Assembly (NCBI GenBank): GCA_039920305.1
Contig: JBDSEA010000233.1
Span: 1-31,240, forward strand
From: DASRAJ01 sp039920305
GTDB lineage: Bacteria; Bacteroidota; Bacteroidia; Chitinophagales; UBA10324
Direction: 5' to 3'
Length of the DNA: 31,240 nt
Under the pieces are notes generated by a model, which saw only the letters and a list, made by a program, of their open reading frames with translations, was not told the DNA's origin and did no database searches. A program made the translations under genes and the position numbers. Position 1 is the stretch's first letter. Every line of letters begins with the position of its first letter. This document shows, piece by piece, positions 1 to 8,067 of this stretch.

Positions 1-526
1 GACGGGAAAAAAAGTGATTGCGCGAATGGGTAAGTATGGACCCATGGTACAGATCGGTTCGCCGGATGATGAGGATAAGCCACGGTATGCCAAGCTGCGG
101 GGAAATGTAAATCTCGAAACCATTACCCTTGATGAAGCGCTTTCGTTATTTCAATTGCCCAAAACACTCGGCCAGCATGAGGGCACTGATGTGATTGTTA
201 ATGACGGCAGGTTCGGACCGTATGTTTTGCACGATAAAAAGTTTCATTCGCTCAAAAAGGATCAGGATCCGATGACAATTACGCTGGATGAAGCATTGCT
301 ACTGATTGGTGAAAAGCAGAGCAATGTGATCAAAGAATTTAAGGAAGGCGGCGTTTCGGTTTTGAATGGGAAATGGGGCCCTTACGTGAAAAGCGGCAGA
401 CTCAATGCAAAAGTCCCGAAAGAAAAAGATCCTGCAAAGCTTTCACTCCCGGAATGTATGGAGCTTCTGGAAAAAGCAAAGGATGCCCCGAAAAAAACAT
501 TTGGAAGATTTAAGCGAAAAGGATGA
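1..526 (+). CDS. topA: DNA topoisomerase I, C-terminal part (5' truncated by window edge)
   Basis: This is the last ~174 codons of a type IA topoisomerase, which relaxes negative supercoils by single-strand passage. The open frame runs in from base 2 without a start, so the GTG at 14 is internal. The segment has three copies of the short topoisomerase C-terminal repeat, each built around a G-x-x-GP-M/Y-V core: GKYGPMV near the start, GRFGPYV in the middle and GKWGPYV near the end. They are separated by the typical 'ITLDEAL' helices. It ends with a basic tail (KKTFGRFKRKG). The catalytic Toprim and tyrosine domains lie outside the window. The Bacteroidota form of TopA carries several such repeats, which bind single-stranded DNA. 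The next gene starts 55 bp later on the same strand. Confidence 0.92.
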   Translation, partial: TGKKVIARMGKYGPMVQIGSPDDEDKPRYAKLRGNVNLETITLDEALSLFQLPKTLGQHEGTDVIVNDGRFGPYVLHDKKFHSLKKDQDPMTITLDEALLLIGEKQSNVIKEFKEGGVSVLNGKWGPYVKSGRLNAKVPKEKDPAKLSLPECMELLEKAKDAPKKTFGRFKRKG

Positions 527-581
527 GCCGGATTAAAACATATCAATTCAGTATTGACCATTTACTATTCACCAATTCACC

Positions 582-1457
582 GTGAAGATACCAAGAACAG
601 AAATCAGCGCCCTCATCCACCTGCTTGATGATCCGGATGAAGAAGTCTTCCGGCACGTTACGGATCGCCTGATATCGCTTGGCACTTCGGTAATTCCATC
701 ACTGGAGGATGCATGGGAAAAGGCATTTGATCCCAATCTGCATTACCGTCTTGAAGAGTTGATTCATGTAATCCAGTTTGAAAACCTGCTGCATGATCTG
801 GCAATCTGGACAAAGAAGAAGTCAGATGATTTATTCGAGGGAGCAATGCTTATCTCACGCTATCAGTATCCTGATCTCGATGAGTTCCAGATCAAGGAGC
901 AGATTGACAGGATGTCCAGAGAGATCTGGCAGGAGATGAATTACCAGCTCAAGCCGCTTGAGCAGGTGAATGTTTTCAACCATGTGCTCTTCACCCTCAA
1001 TGGTTTTTCAGGCAATACCCAGAATATCCATGATCCGCAGAATCATTACCTGAAGCATGTGCTGGAGTCGAAGAAAGGAAATCCGGTGTCGCTGGCAATT
1101 TTGTACCTGATCCTGGCTGAGAAAATAAGAATGCCGGTATATGGAATCATTCTTCCACAGCATTGCGTTCTTTCTTTTCATAAGGATTATGTTCTTGAGG
1201 ATGATCCTGAGCAGCTGATCAAAAGCAGTATTTTGTTTTACATCAATCCTTTCAACAAGGGCATCATCTTTAACCGCGATGACATAACCCTGTTTCTGAA
1301 AAAGCTTAATGTGCCAGCCATGCCTTCACATTATCTTCCTTCAAACAACAGGGAAATAATTTCAGCCCTTATTAATTCGCTGATGATTTCCTATGAGCTT
1401 GCAGGTGTAATGGAAAAGGTTAAGGAGCTTACACGTTTGAGAGAAGTGATCGGATAA
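582..1457 (+). CDS. SirB1/transglutaminase-like family protein
   Basis: A 291-aa soluble protein of the SirB1 type (Transglut_core2). The N-terminal ~60 residues look like a HEAT-type helical pair (ISALIHLLDDPDEEVF). The central region has the family block 'GNPVSLAILYLILAEKIRMP' at about residues 166-185, followed by the histidine segment (LPQHCVLSF). The normal transglutaminase cysteine position in GxC is occupied by N-P in this block, as I recall for SirB1 relatives, so an enzymatic role is doubtful. The start is a GTG at 582, since no other Met precedes the conserved region. There is no signal peptide. The cellular role is not known to me. The family call is good, the function open. Confidence 0.8.
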   Translation: MKIPRTEISALIHLLDDPDEEVFRHVTDRLISLGTSVIPSLEDAWEKAFDPNLHYRLEELIHVIQFENLLHDLAIWTKKKSDDLFEGAMLISRYQYPDLDEFQIKEQIDRMSREIWQEMNYQLKPLEQVNVFNHVLFTLNGFSGNTQNIHDPQNHYLKHVLESKKGNPVSLAILYLILAEKIRMPVYGIILPQHCVLSFHKDYVLEDDPEQLIKSSILFYINPFNKGIIFNRDDITLFLKKLNVPAMPSHYLPSNNREIISALINSLMISYELAGVMEKVKELTRLREVIG

Positions 1458-1521
1458 GTGCATAGCAGCGTTTATTGCATAGTTGGAAATTGAAGCTGCA
1501 GCTCAGCCCTGGTTAAACAGT

Positions 1522-3987
1522 TTAAGAAGTTTTTTTCTTCAGCGAAAGGTAATCCAGGTAATAAATTACTTTAAGAGAAATGCCATTGGTTTCCGGGGTA
1601 GCGAATGTTTTGCCGCAGTTGACAAAAAAATTATCAATTCCAAGGTCATCACTCTGCAAAATACTGTTCTTCCAGATCAGATTTAAAAAGCTGCCCGGAG
1701 CAAATTCCCATGCATACACAGCATCAATGTTGAAGACGTTGAAATTAATATCGCTATTACCGGTATAATCCGCGAAACCCAGCTCACCATTTAGCTGAAG
1801 CTGCTTGTAACCAAGATAATTAACCTTACTCCAGTAATACCTGGAACGGAAGGAGATATTCATCCTTGGATTGAAAATGAACTTTGCAGTAAGCGAGTTG
1901 ACGACTGTTGAGGTATTTCTTTCACCGAAAATATCATTGCCTTTATCATCAATGGTTACAAAACCCCATGTCCTGAAATCCTTGCTGAGTGATAAGGCAT
2001 AGTACACTGAAAACTTATCACTGACTATTAACCCGGGATACAGATCAACTTCGAGATAGGGATTTTTTGCTCCCGGCGCTTCACCATATGTTATTCCAAC
2101 ATTGAGATTGAATTTTTTTCGGTAATCGGTACCGAACCAGCCATTGTAAACATAGAACGGGTAGTGGTGATAGCGCAGCGAGTCCACACGTGACTCATAG
2201 TAATCCCAGTAATATACAGGCTTGGAATAAATGCTTGATCCCACATTCCAGTAATTTTTCAAGTTTCCATTAAACCCGAAATTAGTTTCCCATTCCTGGT
2301 ATTGCAACGGCTGGATCCTGGTTTTGTAATTAATACTGAACCAGCTATTGAGATTAAAGAATGGGCCCTTCTTCGGTTCCTGGTTGTTGTAGGATGCTCC
2401 CGCACCATTCGTCATCTGGTTATTGAAAAACAGAATGCCGAAGTCATTTTGATCATAGTTTTCAGTGATCACCTCATGCCACACCCATTCATTCCATTTG
2501 CCCTTGATCTCATTCAGATTTACCTGGTAGAATCCACCGGTTAGCGGACTGGGAAAAGGGTTCTGTGAATATCGCATGCTGAAATTTCCAAAGCCGGCAA
2601 TTTCCAAGGAGTTGGCTTTGTTACGCAGACCATAATGGACTGAGGAAACGTTGGCATCAGGATCAGCCCCGTTGCGCCATACATTGGTATTTTCAAAGCT
2701 CACTTTCGAATTATTTTTCAAGGTTTGATCCAGTACTATAACACTATAGTTGCTCAGTGAGCTTGTTTCATATTTTCTTTGTTCCCCGGTTTCATTATTC
2801 TTAATGGTCGCAAATGTGGAGCGTGATACAGCATTGAGTATTCCAATTCCTAAACCATTGTTTGACCGGCCTGAAAATTTTACTGCATTATAAAGATTGG
2901 AAGTTGCGGGGTTTCTTAAAATAATTTCATTTTCGCCTAACTGATCATAAGCATCATAGAAATGAAGTGGCAAGCCGCCGATACGCCGGGAATAAAATAA
3001 CTCGGCGTTGCCTCCGTTTCCGATATTGTCCTGCTGAAAAAGTTCTGTTCCTTCAGTAAAAAATGGGCGCTTTTCATCAAATTTGGTTTCGAATGGTGAA
3101 ATATTGAGCACGAGATTGTCCGATTGAACCTGCCCGAAGTCTGGAATTAATGTAGCATCGAGCGTGAAGCTTTCGTTAATACCATATTTAATATCGGCCC
3201 CACCGCTCAGTATCTTATCTGTAGCATAATCAACAGGATCATAGCTTTCCGGCGAAACTTCGAATCCTGCAGTGAAATAAGGTGAAAGTGAAAGCCGGAG
3301 AGGCGGGATAATATTTTCCAGCCCAACCAGTTTACCCCATTGATTGATGATGCCTGAAACTTTTGGATCCACAGGACTCCAGAGATCAAGCTCGCCCAGG
3401 CGCATTATGGTTCTTCCAAACTGCATTCCCCAGTTCTGTATTGAAACAGATGGAAAGCGGATGGCAGAGTAAGGGATTTTTATTTCACACACCCATCCGT
3501 CATCATTAATTGAAATAGCACTTTCCCATACCGCATCCCAGCTTGCGTCGTGAGGATTTTGCGGCGATGCCTTTTCATCATATTGAACTCCTGCTGCAGT
3601 AACCTGGAAACGATATCCGTTCAGCCCATCATCATAAGTATCAAAGCCAGCGATGAAATTGTCGGCAAGTGCACCCGGATCGTCCCGCTGCGATAGCTGA
3701 TGCTTTATCTGATCTGCATGATTGTCAAACATATTGGCGCCAATGTAAATTGCCGTATTGTCATAAATCACCTTAATTTCAGTTTTCTCAGCCGGCAATT
3801 TTCCAAACTCCGGCGCATTGGTGATGGTGGTTGAAACGGATGGAATATTTTGCCAGCATGCGTCATCCAGCCGACCATCGATTTTTACCGGTGAAGTTGC
3901 GCGAATTGCCTGAAATGAGGGTTTGTCAGCACATAGACACTCCTGAATAAGTATAATGATAAAAAATAGTGTGCAAACTGATTTCAT
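1522..3987 (-). CDS. DUF5916 outer-membrane protein with CBM9-like N-terminal domain
   Basis: 821 aa. It begins with a short signal peptide (MKSVCTLFFIIILIQECLCA). Residues ~25-210 form a carbohydrate-binding family 9-like sandwich, marked by 'IDGRLDDACW' and the 'GYRFQVTAAGVQYDE' and 'WVCEIKIPYSAIRF' segments. The remaining ~600 residues alternate aromatic/polar beta strands, as in the DUF5916 outer-membrane beta-barrel domain (for example 'DEKRPFFTEGTELFQ'). Proteins of this type are common in Bacteroidota. Their ligand is not established, and the CBM9 similarity only suggests glycan contact. The gene is convergent with the SirB1-like gene and divergent from the LytS/LytTR pair. A GC-rich hairpin lies 48-93 bp upstream of the ATG. 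Confidence 0.88.
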   Translation of the reverse strand: MKSVCTLFFIIILIQECLCADKPSFQAIRATSPVKIDGRLDDACWQNIPSVSTTITNAPEFGKLPAEKTEIKVIYDNTAIYIGANMFDNHADQIKHQLSQRDDPGALADNFIAGFDTYDDGLNGYRFQVTAAGVQYDEKASPQNPHDASWDAVWESAISINDDGWVCEIKIPYSAIRFPSVSIQNWGMQFGRTIMRLGELDLWSPVDPKVSGIINQWGKLVGLENIIPPLRLSLSPYFTAGFEVSPESYDPVDYATDKILSGGADIKYGINESFTLDATLIPDFGQVQSDNLVLNISPFETKFDEKRPFFTEGTELFQQDNIGNGGNAELFYSRRIGGLPLHFYDAYDQLGENEIILRNPATSNLYNAVKFSGRSNNGLGIGILNAVSRSTFATIKNNETGEQRKYETSSLSNYSVIVLDQTLKNNSKVSFENTNVWRNGADPDANVSSVHYGLRNKANSLEIAGFGNFSMRYSQNPFPSPLTGGFYQVNLNEIKGKWNEWVWHEVITENYDQNDFGILFFNNQMTNGAGASYNNQEPKKGPFFNLNSWFSINYKTRIQPLQYQEWETNFGFNGNLKNYWNVGSSIYSKPVYYWDYYESRVDSLRYHHYPFYVYNGWFGTDYRKKFNLNVGITYGEAPGAKNPYLEVDLYPGLIVSDKFSVYYALSLSKDFRTWGFVTIDDKGNDIFGERNTSTVVNSLTAKFIFNPRMNISFRSRYYWSKVNYLGYKQLQLNGELGFADYTGNSDINFNVFNIDAVYAWEFAPGSFLNLIWKNSILQSDDLGIDNFFVNCGKTFATPETNGISLKVIYYLDYLSLKKKTS

Positions 3988-4034
3988 TAAATTTTCAAAG
4001 CGATTTGTGAAAGAAATCCCAATTTTATTAAATC

Positions 4035-4080
4035 AAACCGCCCGGCGGGCTATCAAAACTCAGAACCTGCCGGGCGGTTT
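4035..4080. other. GC-rich inverted repeat (terminator-like or leader hairpin)
   Basis: The arms 4035-4049 and 4066-4080 pair over 15 bp. The outer 12 bp (AAACCGCCCGGC against GCCGGGCGGTTT) are perfect, and one inner G-T pair is present. The loop is 16 nt. The arms end in AAA/TTT, but no longer T-run follows on either side, so it is only partly terminator-like. It lies between two divergent start codons, where a terminator is not expected. It could be a leader hairpin of the DUF5916 mRNA, a protein-binding palindrome, or the relic terminator of a lost gene. Confidence 0.75.
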
Positions 4081-4291
4081 ACCTAACCAACCATGAATTT
4101 TTTATTAATGCCTGTTATACAGGTGAAATTGAAATGATTGATCAAAGCAAGACCTAATCAGAATTACGCAAAAATGTTTTAGACGTAAAAGAATTTTGTT
4201 TAGACCAAGCGCCGGCATCCAATGAATCAGAAAGTATATTGCAGACAGCCATTGATGGATTATTTGTCGAGCAACAAACATCATTGGTCTA

Positions 4292-4299
4292 TAATTTTG
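4292..4299 (+). promoter_or_regulatory. Candidate -7 promoter box of the LytS/LytTR pair
   Basis: TAATTTTG matches the Bacteroidota -7 consensus TAnnTTTG, 36 bp before the GTG start. A TTTG at 4263-4266 could be the -33 element, but its 25-nt spacing is longer than the usual ~19. An 8-mer with two free positions occurs often by chance, so this is tentative. Confidence 0.3.
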
Positions 4300-4335
4300 A
4301 TTAACTGAACAACCCCGGTTTACTTTCGGCTGCAC

Positions 4336-5400
4336 GTGAAAGCCTTGAAAAATTCAATGCTGAATATTAAAGCGCTTCTCAGCCGCCCGCAGATAAGGCG
4401 CATCCTTATGCACATTGGATTCTGGGTGCTATGGCTTTCAAGAACATTTTATGATATTATATCTCTTTACGGTCTTGGCACCGGCGAAGTCTTATTTCTG
4501 ATGGTATATGCTTTTACTCAGATCCCCATGATGTATTTTCATTTATACGTTTTGGTTCCGAAGCTTCTTAACCGGAAGCATTACCTGATGTATGGAATAA
4601 GTATGGTTTCACTCGTGTTTGCATACTCCATTGTAAATTTTTCCTTACTCAACCGGATTCCGGACCATATTGCCTCAAATGGCTTGATAGATTATATCCG
4701 CCAGCTAAATCCACGGTATGATGTACTGGAAGGATTTTTCACCCTCGTTATAACGTATGCCCTTAAATATGCAGGACAGGCAGTAAGTACACAGAATAAA
4801 TTGCTTCAACTGCAGAAGGATAATTTAATTCTTGAGCTGAGTGCATTAAAATCACAGATCAATCCCCACTTTTTATTCAATACGCTCAATAATATTTATT
4901 CTCTTTCATTGCGTAAATCTGACAATGCCCCTGAGATGATTCTGAAGCTGAGCGACATGATGCGTTATGTACTCTATGAATGCAATACCGGAGCTGTTCC
5001 CATTGAAAAAGAGATTCAGTTTATTAAAAACTATATTGATCTTGAGCGGCTGCGTCACGGTGATGATATTCAAATTGGATTTACGCTGAATGGAAATCCG
5101 GGACTGAATAAAATAGAGCCCTTACTGCTCATACCCATCATTGAAAACAGTTTCAAGCATGGCATCAGTCAGCAAGTAGGGAAGGGATTTATTGATATTG
5201 CAATGGAAGTAAGAGACCGTAAGTTTTTTCTTCATGCGGTTAACAGCATTCAAAACGGCAACTCAACCGGTGATAAGCATGGAATAGGATTGGATAACGT
5301 TAAGAAGAGACTCGAGCTGCTATACCCCGAAAATCATTTTCTTAAAATCGCTCCAAGCTTGAAAATATGGGAGGTTAACCTTGAACTTAATCTAAGCTGA
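4336..5400 (+). CDS. LytS/YehU-type sensor histidine kinase
   Basis: 354 aa, read from a GTG at 4336; an ATG at 4357 (MLNIKALL) is an alternative start. Four hydrophobic segments between about residues 23 and 150 form the membrane sensor, followed by a short coiled linker. The His_kinase domain starts with 'SQINPHFLFNTLNNI', where H178 is the likely phosphorylation site. The N-box is 'IIENSFKHG' (N271), and a G-box 'HGIGLDNVKKRL' follows. The family autophosphorylates and passes phosphate to a LytTR regulator, here the next gene, whose ATG overlaps the stop by one base (TGATG). No extracellular ligand domain is present, so the signal is unknown. Confidence 0.93.
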   Translation: MKALKNSMLNIKALLSRPQIRRILMHIGFWVLWLSRTFYDIISLYGLGTGEVLFLMVYAFTQIPMMYFHLYVLVPKLLNRKHYLMYGISMVSLVFAYSIVNFSLLNRIPDHIASNGLIDYIRQLNPRYDVLEGFFTLVITYALKYAGQAVSTQNKLLQLQKDNLILELSALKSQINPHFLFNTLNNIYSLSLRKSDNAPEMILKLSDMMRYVLYECNTGAVPIEKEIQFIKNYIDLERLRHGDDIQIGFTLNGNPGLNKIEPLLLIPIIENSFKHGISQQVGKGFIDIAMEVRDRKFFLHAVNSIQNGNSTGDKHGIGLDNVKKRLELLYPENHFLKIAPSLKIWEVNLELNLS

Positions 5401-6101
5401 TGATACGATGCATTATTGTTGATGATGAGCCACTCGCTCAGGAACTACTGGAAAATTATGTAGGGCGCATACAGGAGCTGCAGCTCATTGGGAAGTGCAG
5501 CAATGCCATTCAGGCAGTTCAGGCACTGCATAAAGAAAAAGTTGATCTGATATTTCTTGATATTCAGATGCCAGTAATGAACGGTTTATCATTTTTAAAA
5601 TCATTGAAGAATCCTCCTGCAGTCATTCTAACTACGGCTTATCCTAAGTATGCCATGGATGGCTATGAACTTAATGTGGTAGATTATCTTCTCAAGCCTA
5701 TTTCATTCGAGCGCTTTTTAAAAGCGGTAAATAAAGTTATTGAGCAGCGTAAAATTCCGCAAGATGAATACGCCAGCGCAGAATATCTTTTCCTTAAAGT
5801 TGACAGTAAGCTCGTTAAGGTAAATTTTGCAGATATTGTTTTTATTGAAGGGATGAAAGATTATCTCAAGGTATTTGTTAAGGGAAGGGATATCCCGCTT
5901 GTCGTGCATCAAACCATGAAGCGAATTGAGGAATTGCTGCCAAAGAACAATTTTGTAAGGGTGCATAAATCCTATATCGTTTCCCTTAACACTGTTACTT
6001 CCATCGTTGGTAATATGGTTGAAATCGGTGGTAAGGAAATACCGATTGGTGCAAATTATAAAGATCAATTGATCAGGATTGTATTCAAGCTCAGCACCTG
6101 A
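5400..6101 (+). CDS. LytTR-family response regulator
   Basis: 233 aa. The N-terminal receiver domain (1-120) has the acidic pair D8/D9, phospho-acceptor D54 in 'LIFLDIQMP', T78/T79 and K99 in 'LLKPI'. The C-terminal LytTR DNA-binding domain (~135-230) carries 'FLKVDSKLVKVNFADIVFIE', 'DYLKVFV' and 'FVRVHKSYIV'. It is the cognate partner of the overlapping kinase gene (1-nt overlap, translational coupling). LytTR proteins bind imperfect direct repeats in promoters. The target genes are not identifiable here, although the divergent DUF5916 gene is the nearest candidate. The gene is convergent with the next one, with 14 bp between the stops. Confidence 0.95.
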   Translation: MIRCIIVDDEPLAQELLENYVGRIQELQLIGKCSNAIQAVQALHKEKVDLIFLDIQMPVMNGLSFLKSLKNPPAVILTTAYPKYAMDGYELNVVDYLLKPISFERFLKAVNKVIEQRKIPQDEYASAEYLFLKVDSKLVKVNFADIVFIEGMKDYLKVFVKGRDIPLVVHQTMKRIEELLPKNNFVRVHKSYIVSLNTVTSIVGNMVEIGGKEIPIGANYKDQLIRIVFKLST

Positions 6102-6115
6102 TGTTTTCAGAAAAA

Positions 6116-6772
6116 TCAGGATCTTCCCAGTCTTCTCAACTCATCTGACTCATAAATATTTTTCTGATTCCTGGAACTTACAATACGCAGTATCGCCCTT
6201 GCAATGCTCTTCACGTAAATAGGTTTGTACTTTTTCAGGGGGCCGATCATGAAAGGACTGAATAGCCGGCCTATTAAAATACCAATGCTTTCACCTGCCC
6301 GCCATTCTTTTCTTTTTCCAACCAGGATTGACGGACGAAGAATAATTAACTGGTCAAATGAAATTTTCTGAAGCGCTTCCTCCATTTCTCCCTTCGTTTT
6401 TAAATAAAAGTTAGAAGATGATTTATCGGCGCCAAGTGATGAAATCACGATGAAGCGTTTTACTCCATTTTTGCGGACAAGCTGCGCAATGTTTACAACC
6501 ATCTCCAGGTCCACTTTTCTGAAATTTTCTTTTGATCCTGCTTTCTTCATAGTAGTACCAAGGCAGCAAAAGCAATCGTCCCCCTGGAAAAGATCCGAAT
6601 ATTCTGAAAGATTCTCCGGATCAATCAGGTGAATTTCCGCATGAAGGTTTTGAATTCGGATATTTCTTCTCACAAAAACTTTAATGGCATTATAGTGAGC
6701 ATCATCAACAATTTTTCGCAATAATTCATTGCCGACTAATCCTGTTGCACCAAAAAGAAGAGCGGTTTTCAT
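6116..6772 (-). CDS. NAD(P)-binding atypical SDR (HTATIP2/TIP30-like)
   Basis: 218 aa, a cytosolic Rossmann-fold protein. The nucleotide-binding glycine motif GATGLVG is at residues 8-14. A 'CFCCLGTTMKKAGS' block follows the fourth strand, as in the TIP30/YwnB-like atypical short-chain dehydrogenases. 'VISSLGAD' and Y123-x3-K127 (YLKTK) give the Ser-Tyr-Lys type active site. 'LIILRPSILVGKR' is also typical of the family. The substrate is unknown. It probably has its own promoter, because a strong terminator (6817-6844) separates it from the upstream redoxin gene. It is convergent with the LytTR regulator. Confidence 0.85.
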   Translation of the reverse strand: MKTALLFGATGLVGNELLRKIVDDAHYNAIKVFVRRNIRIQNLHAEIHLIDPENLSEYSDLFQGDDCFCCLGTTMKKAGSKENFRKVDLEMVVNIAQLVRKNGVKRFIVISSLGADKSSSNFYLKTKGEMEEALQKISFDQLIILRPSILVGKRKEWRAGESIGILIGRLFSPFMIGPLKKYKPIYVKSIARAILRIVSSRNQKNIYESDELRRLGRS

Positions 6773-6816
6773 ATTTTTAAACGGAGGTTGCCTGAACAGG
6801 AACGATTCAGGAAATG

Positions 6817-6844
6817 AAAAAAAACCCGCTTTACAGTGCGGGCT
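6817..6844 (-). terminator. Rho-independent terminator after the redoxin gene
   Basis: On the minus strand a CCCGC/GCGGG stem (6842-6838 with 6829-6825) and an 8-nt loop are followed by eight T's (complement of A 6817-6824). It lies 34 bp after the redoxin stop. It should end the transcript of the redoxin/thioredoxin/hydrolase run and isolate the next gene. Confidence 0.85.
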
Positions 6845-6878
6845 TTCGAAATTAATTTAGCAATGATGAATTACGATT

Positions 6879-7490
6879 TTAGCTTTTCCACTTTATGGTG
6901 CAACCGATCGCCTTGGTTTCAGTTACCGGAACTTTTTCACCCTTCAGCAACGCATTTACAGCATCTTCAACATAGTGATGTTTTACCTGTTCGGGATCTT
7001 CTGTATTGTCATCAATTGCACCAATGTACTGGACCTTGTAACCATTGGAAGAGCTGTTAAAAATAAAGACATGAGGCGTTTTCATTGCACCGAATTGTTT
7101 TGCTACCTCCTGAGTTTCATCAAGCAAATAAGGGAAAGAATAATTTTTTTCCTTAGCCCTTGCCATCATTTTCTCGAATGAATCATCCGGAACAACCTTC
7201 GGGTCATTCGGGCTTATAGCAATTACAGGAAAACCCTGTGACTTAAATTTTTTGTCGAGGTCTATAATTCGCTGCTCATATGCCTTTGCGTAAGGACAGT
7301 GGTTACATGTAAAAACCACAATGAATCCCTTTGCCTCCTGATAGTCAGCAAGTGAAACCATATTTCCATCTACATTTTTTAATTTGAAATCTTTAACACT
7401 ATCGCCCACTTTGTATCCTGAGGAAGCGAAAGCGGATAAGATCAATACTGCTGAAAGCAGGATAAGCATTGATTTAAGAATTGTTCTCAT
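6879..7490 (-). CDS. Exported thioredoxin-fold redoxin (peroxiredoxin-like)
   Basis: 203 aa with a signal peptide (MRTILKSMLILLSAVLILSAFA), so periplasmic. The thioredoxin-like AhpC/TSA fold starts at 'YKVGDSVKDFKLKNVDG'. The active-site pair is C62-N-H-C65 in 'FTCNHCPYAKAYE', and the cis-proline loop is 'KTPHVFIF'. A third cysteine, C197, sits in the C-terminal 'AIGCTIKW' tail, which I recognise from this Bacteroidota/proteobacterial redoxin group. It may act as a resolving cysteine. The likely role is thiol-dependent redox chemistry in the envelope, with unknown partner. It lies 21 bp downstream of a second thioredoxin-like gene, probably in one transcript that ends at the terminator at 6817-6844. 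Confidence 0.88.
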   Translation of the reverse strand: MRTILKSMLILLSAVLILSAFASSGYKVGDSVKDFKLKNVDGNMVSLADYQEAKGFIVVFTCNHCPYAKAYEQRIIDLDKKFKSQGFPVIAISPNDPKVVPDDSFEKMMARAKEKNYSFPYLLDETQEVAKQFGAMKTPHVFIFNSSSNGYKVQYIGAIDDNTEDPEQVKHHYVEDAVNALLKGEKVPVTETKAIGCTIKWKS

Positions 7491-7511
7491 TACGTGATTT
7501 AGTTTGGTTTT

Positions 7512-7994
7512 TTAGTTAGAAATATTTTTATCAAGAAAAGCTTTTAACGCGGCATAGTTTTCAAACCAGTCATAATGGCTAACTTTTTTTCCATCAGGAA
7601 GTATCATAATGGTATATGGAATAGCGCCCGACCAATCCTTATCCATTTCATCAATCCAATCTGTCCCTTTTTCATTGAGCTGCACAATGGTTCCTGTCAT
7701 TTTTAAATCGCTTATCTTATCTTTTACTTTCTCACTTTGCGATTGAAAGTCAACAGAGACAAAAATAAAGTCAATATCCTTGTAATTGGCTGATCGCTGA
7801 GCATCAATAAAGGTGGGCATCTCATCAATGCAGGGCTTGCACCAGGTGGCCCAGAAGTTCACAACCCTGGTTCTGCCATGGTGATTTTTTATCAATTGGT
7901 TAAGGTCATTGAATGAAAGTGACTGGAAGTTCTGCGAAAATGCAGCTCCGGCATAACCCATTACAATCAACAAGATGACGAACCTTTTAATCAT
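7512..7994 (-). CDS. TlpA-like periplasmic thioredoxin
   Basis: 160 aa. Signal peptide MIKRFVILLIVMGYAGAAFSQ (cleavage at about residue 20-21), then a single thioredoxin-fold domain with the CxxC site C52-K-P-C55 in 'FWATWCKPCIDEMP'. A cis-proline segment 'IPYTIMILPDGK' follows near residue 125. The TlpA/ResA group reduces disulfides in exported proteins, often for cytochrome c maturation or redox homeostasis. No cytochrome genes are nearby, so the substrate is open. The neighbouring redoxin (21 bp downstream) and dienelactone hydrolase (74 bp upstream) are also exported and may share the transcript. Confidence 0.9.
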   Translation of the reverse strand: MIKRFVILLIVMGYAGAAFSQNFQSLSFNDLNQLIKNHHGRTRVVNFWATWCKPCIDEMPTFIDAQRSANYKDIDFIFVSVDFQSQSEKVKDKISDLKMTGTIVQLNEKGTDWIDEMDKDWSGAIPYTIMILPDGKKVSHYDWFENYAALKAFLDKNISN

Positions 7995-8067
7995 AGTGAT
8001 GAAACGCTTTAATTTGAGAGAAGTTTTATTAAGTATTAAAATATGGGAAAAGGGTATATAGGATGAA

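Larger units (their letters stand above)
3988..4335. other. 348-bp intergenic region between divergent genes
   Basis: This region separates the DUF5916 gene (-) from the histidine kinase gene (+), so it must hold both promoters. Near the DUF5916 side is a strong GC-rich hairpin (4035-4080). Near the kinase is a TAnnTTTG match (4292-4299). A minus-strand open frame crosses the right half but has no recognisable features, so I do not call it. I see nothing else in the region. Confidence 0.7.

Noticed and set aside
556..581. Repetitive-looking ACCATT/ATTCACC stretch before the SirB1-like gene
   Set aside because: The units are imperfect and too few to call a tandem repeat.
1517..1540. AAGAAG-T-run-CTTC palindrome at the end of the DUF5916 gene
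   Set aside because: It lies within the last codons (Leu-Lys-Lys-Lys-Thr-Ser) and has a weak stem; not a convincing terminator.
4105..4335. 76-codon minus-strand frame between the divergent DUF5916 and kinase genes
   Set aside because: It has no domain, signal or membrane pattern and covers the region that must hold the kinase promoter.
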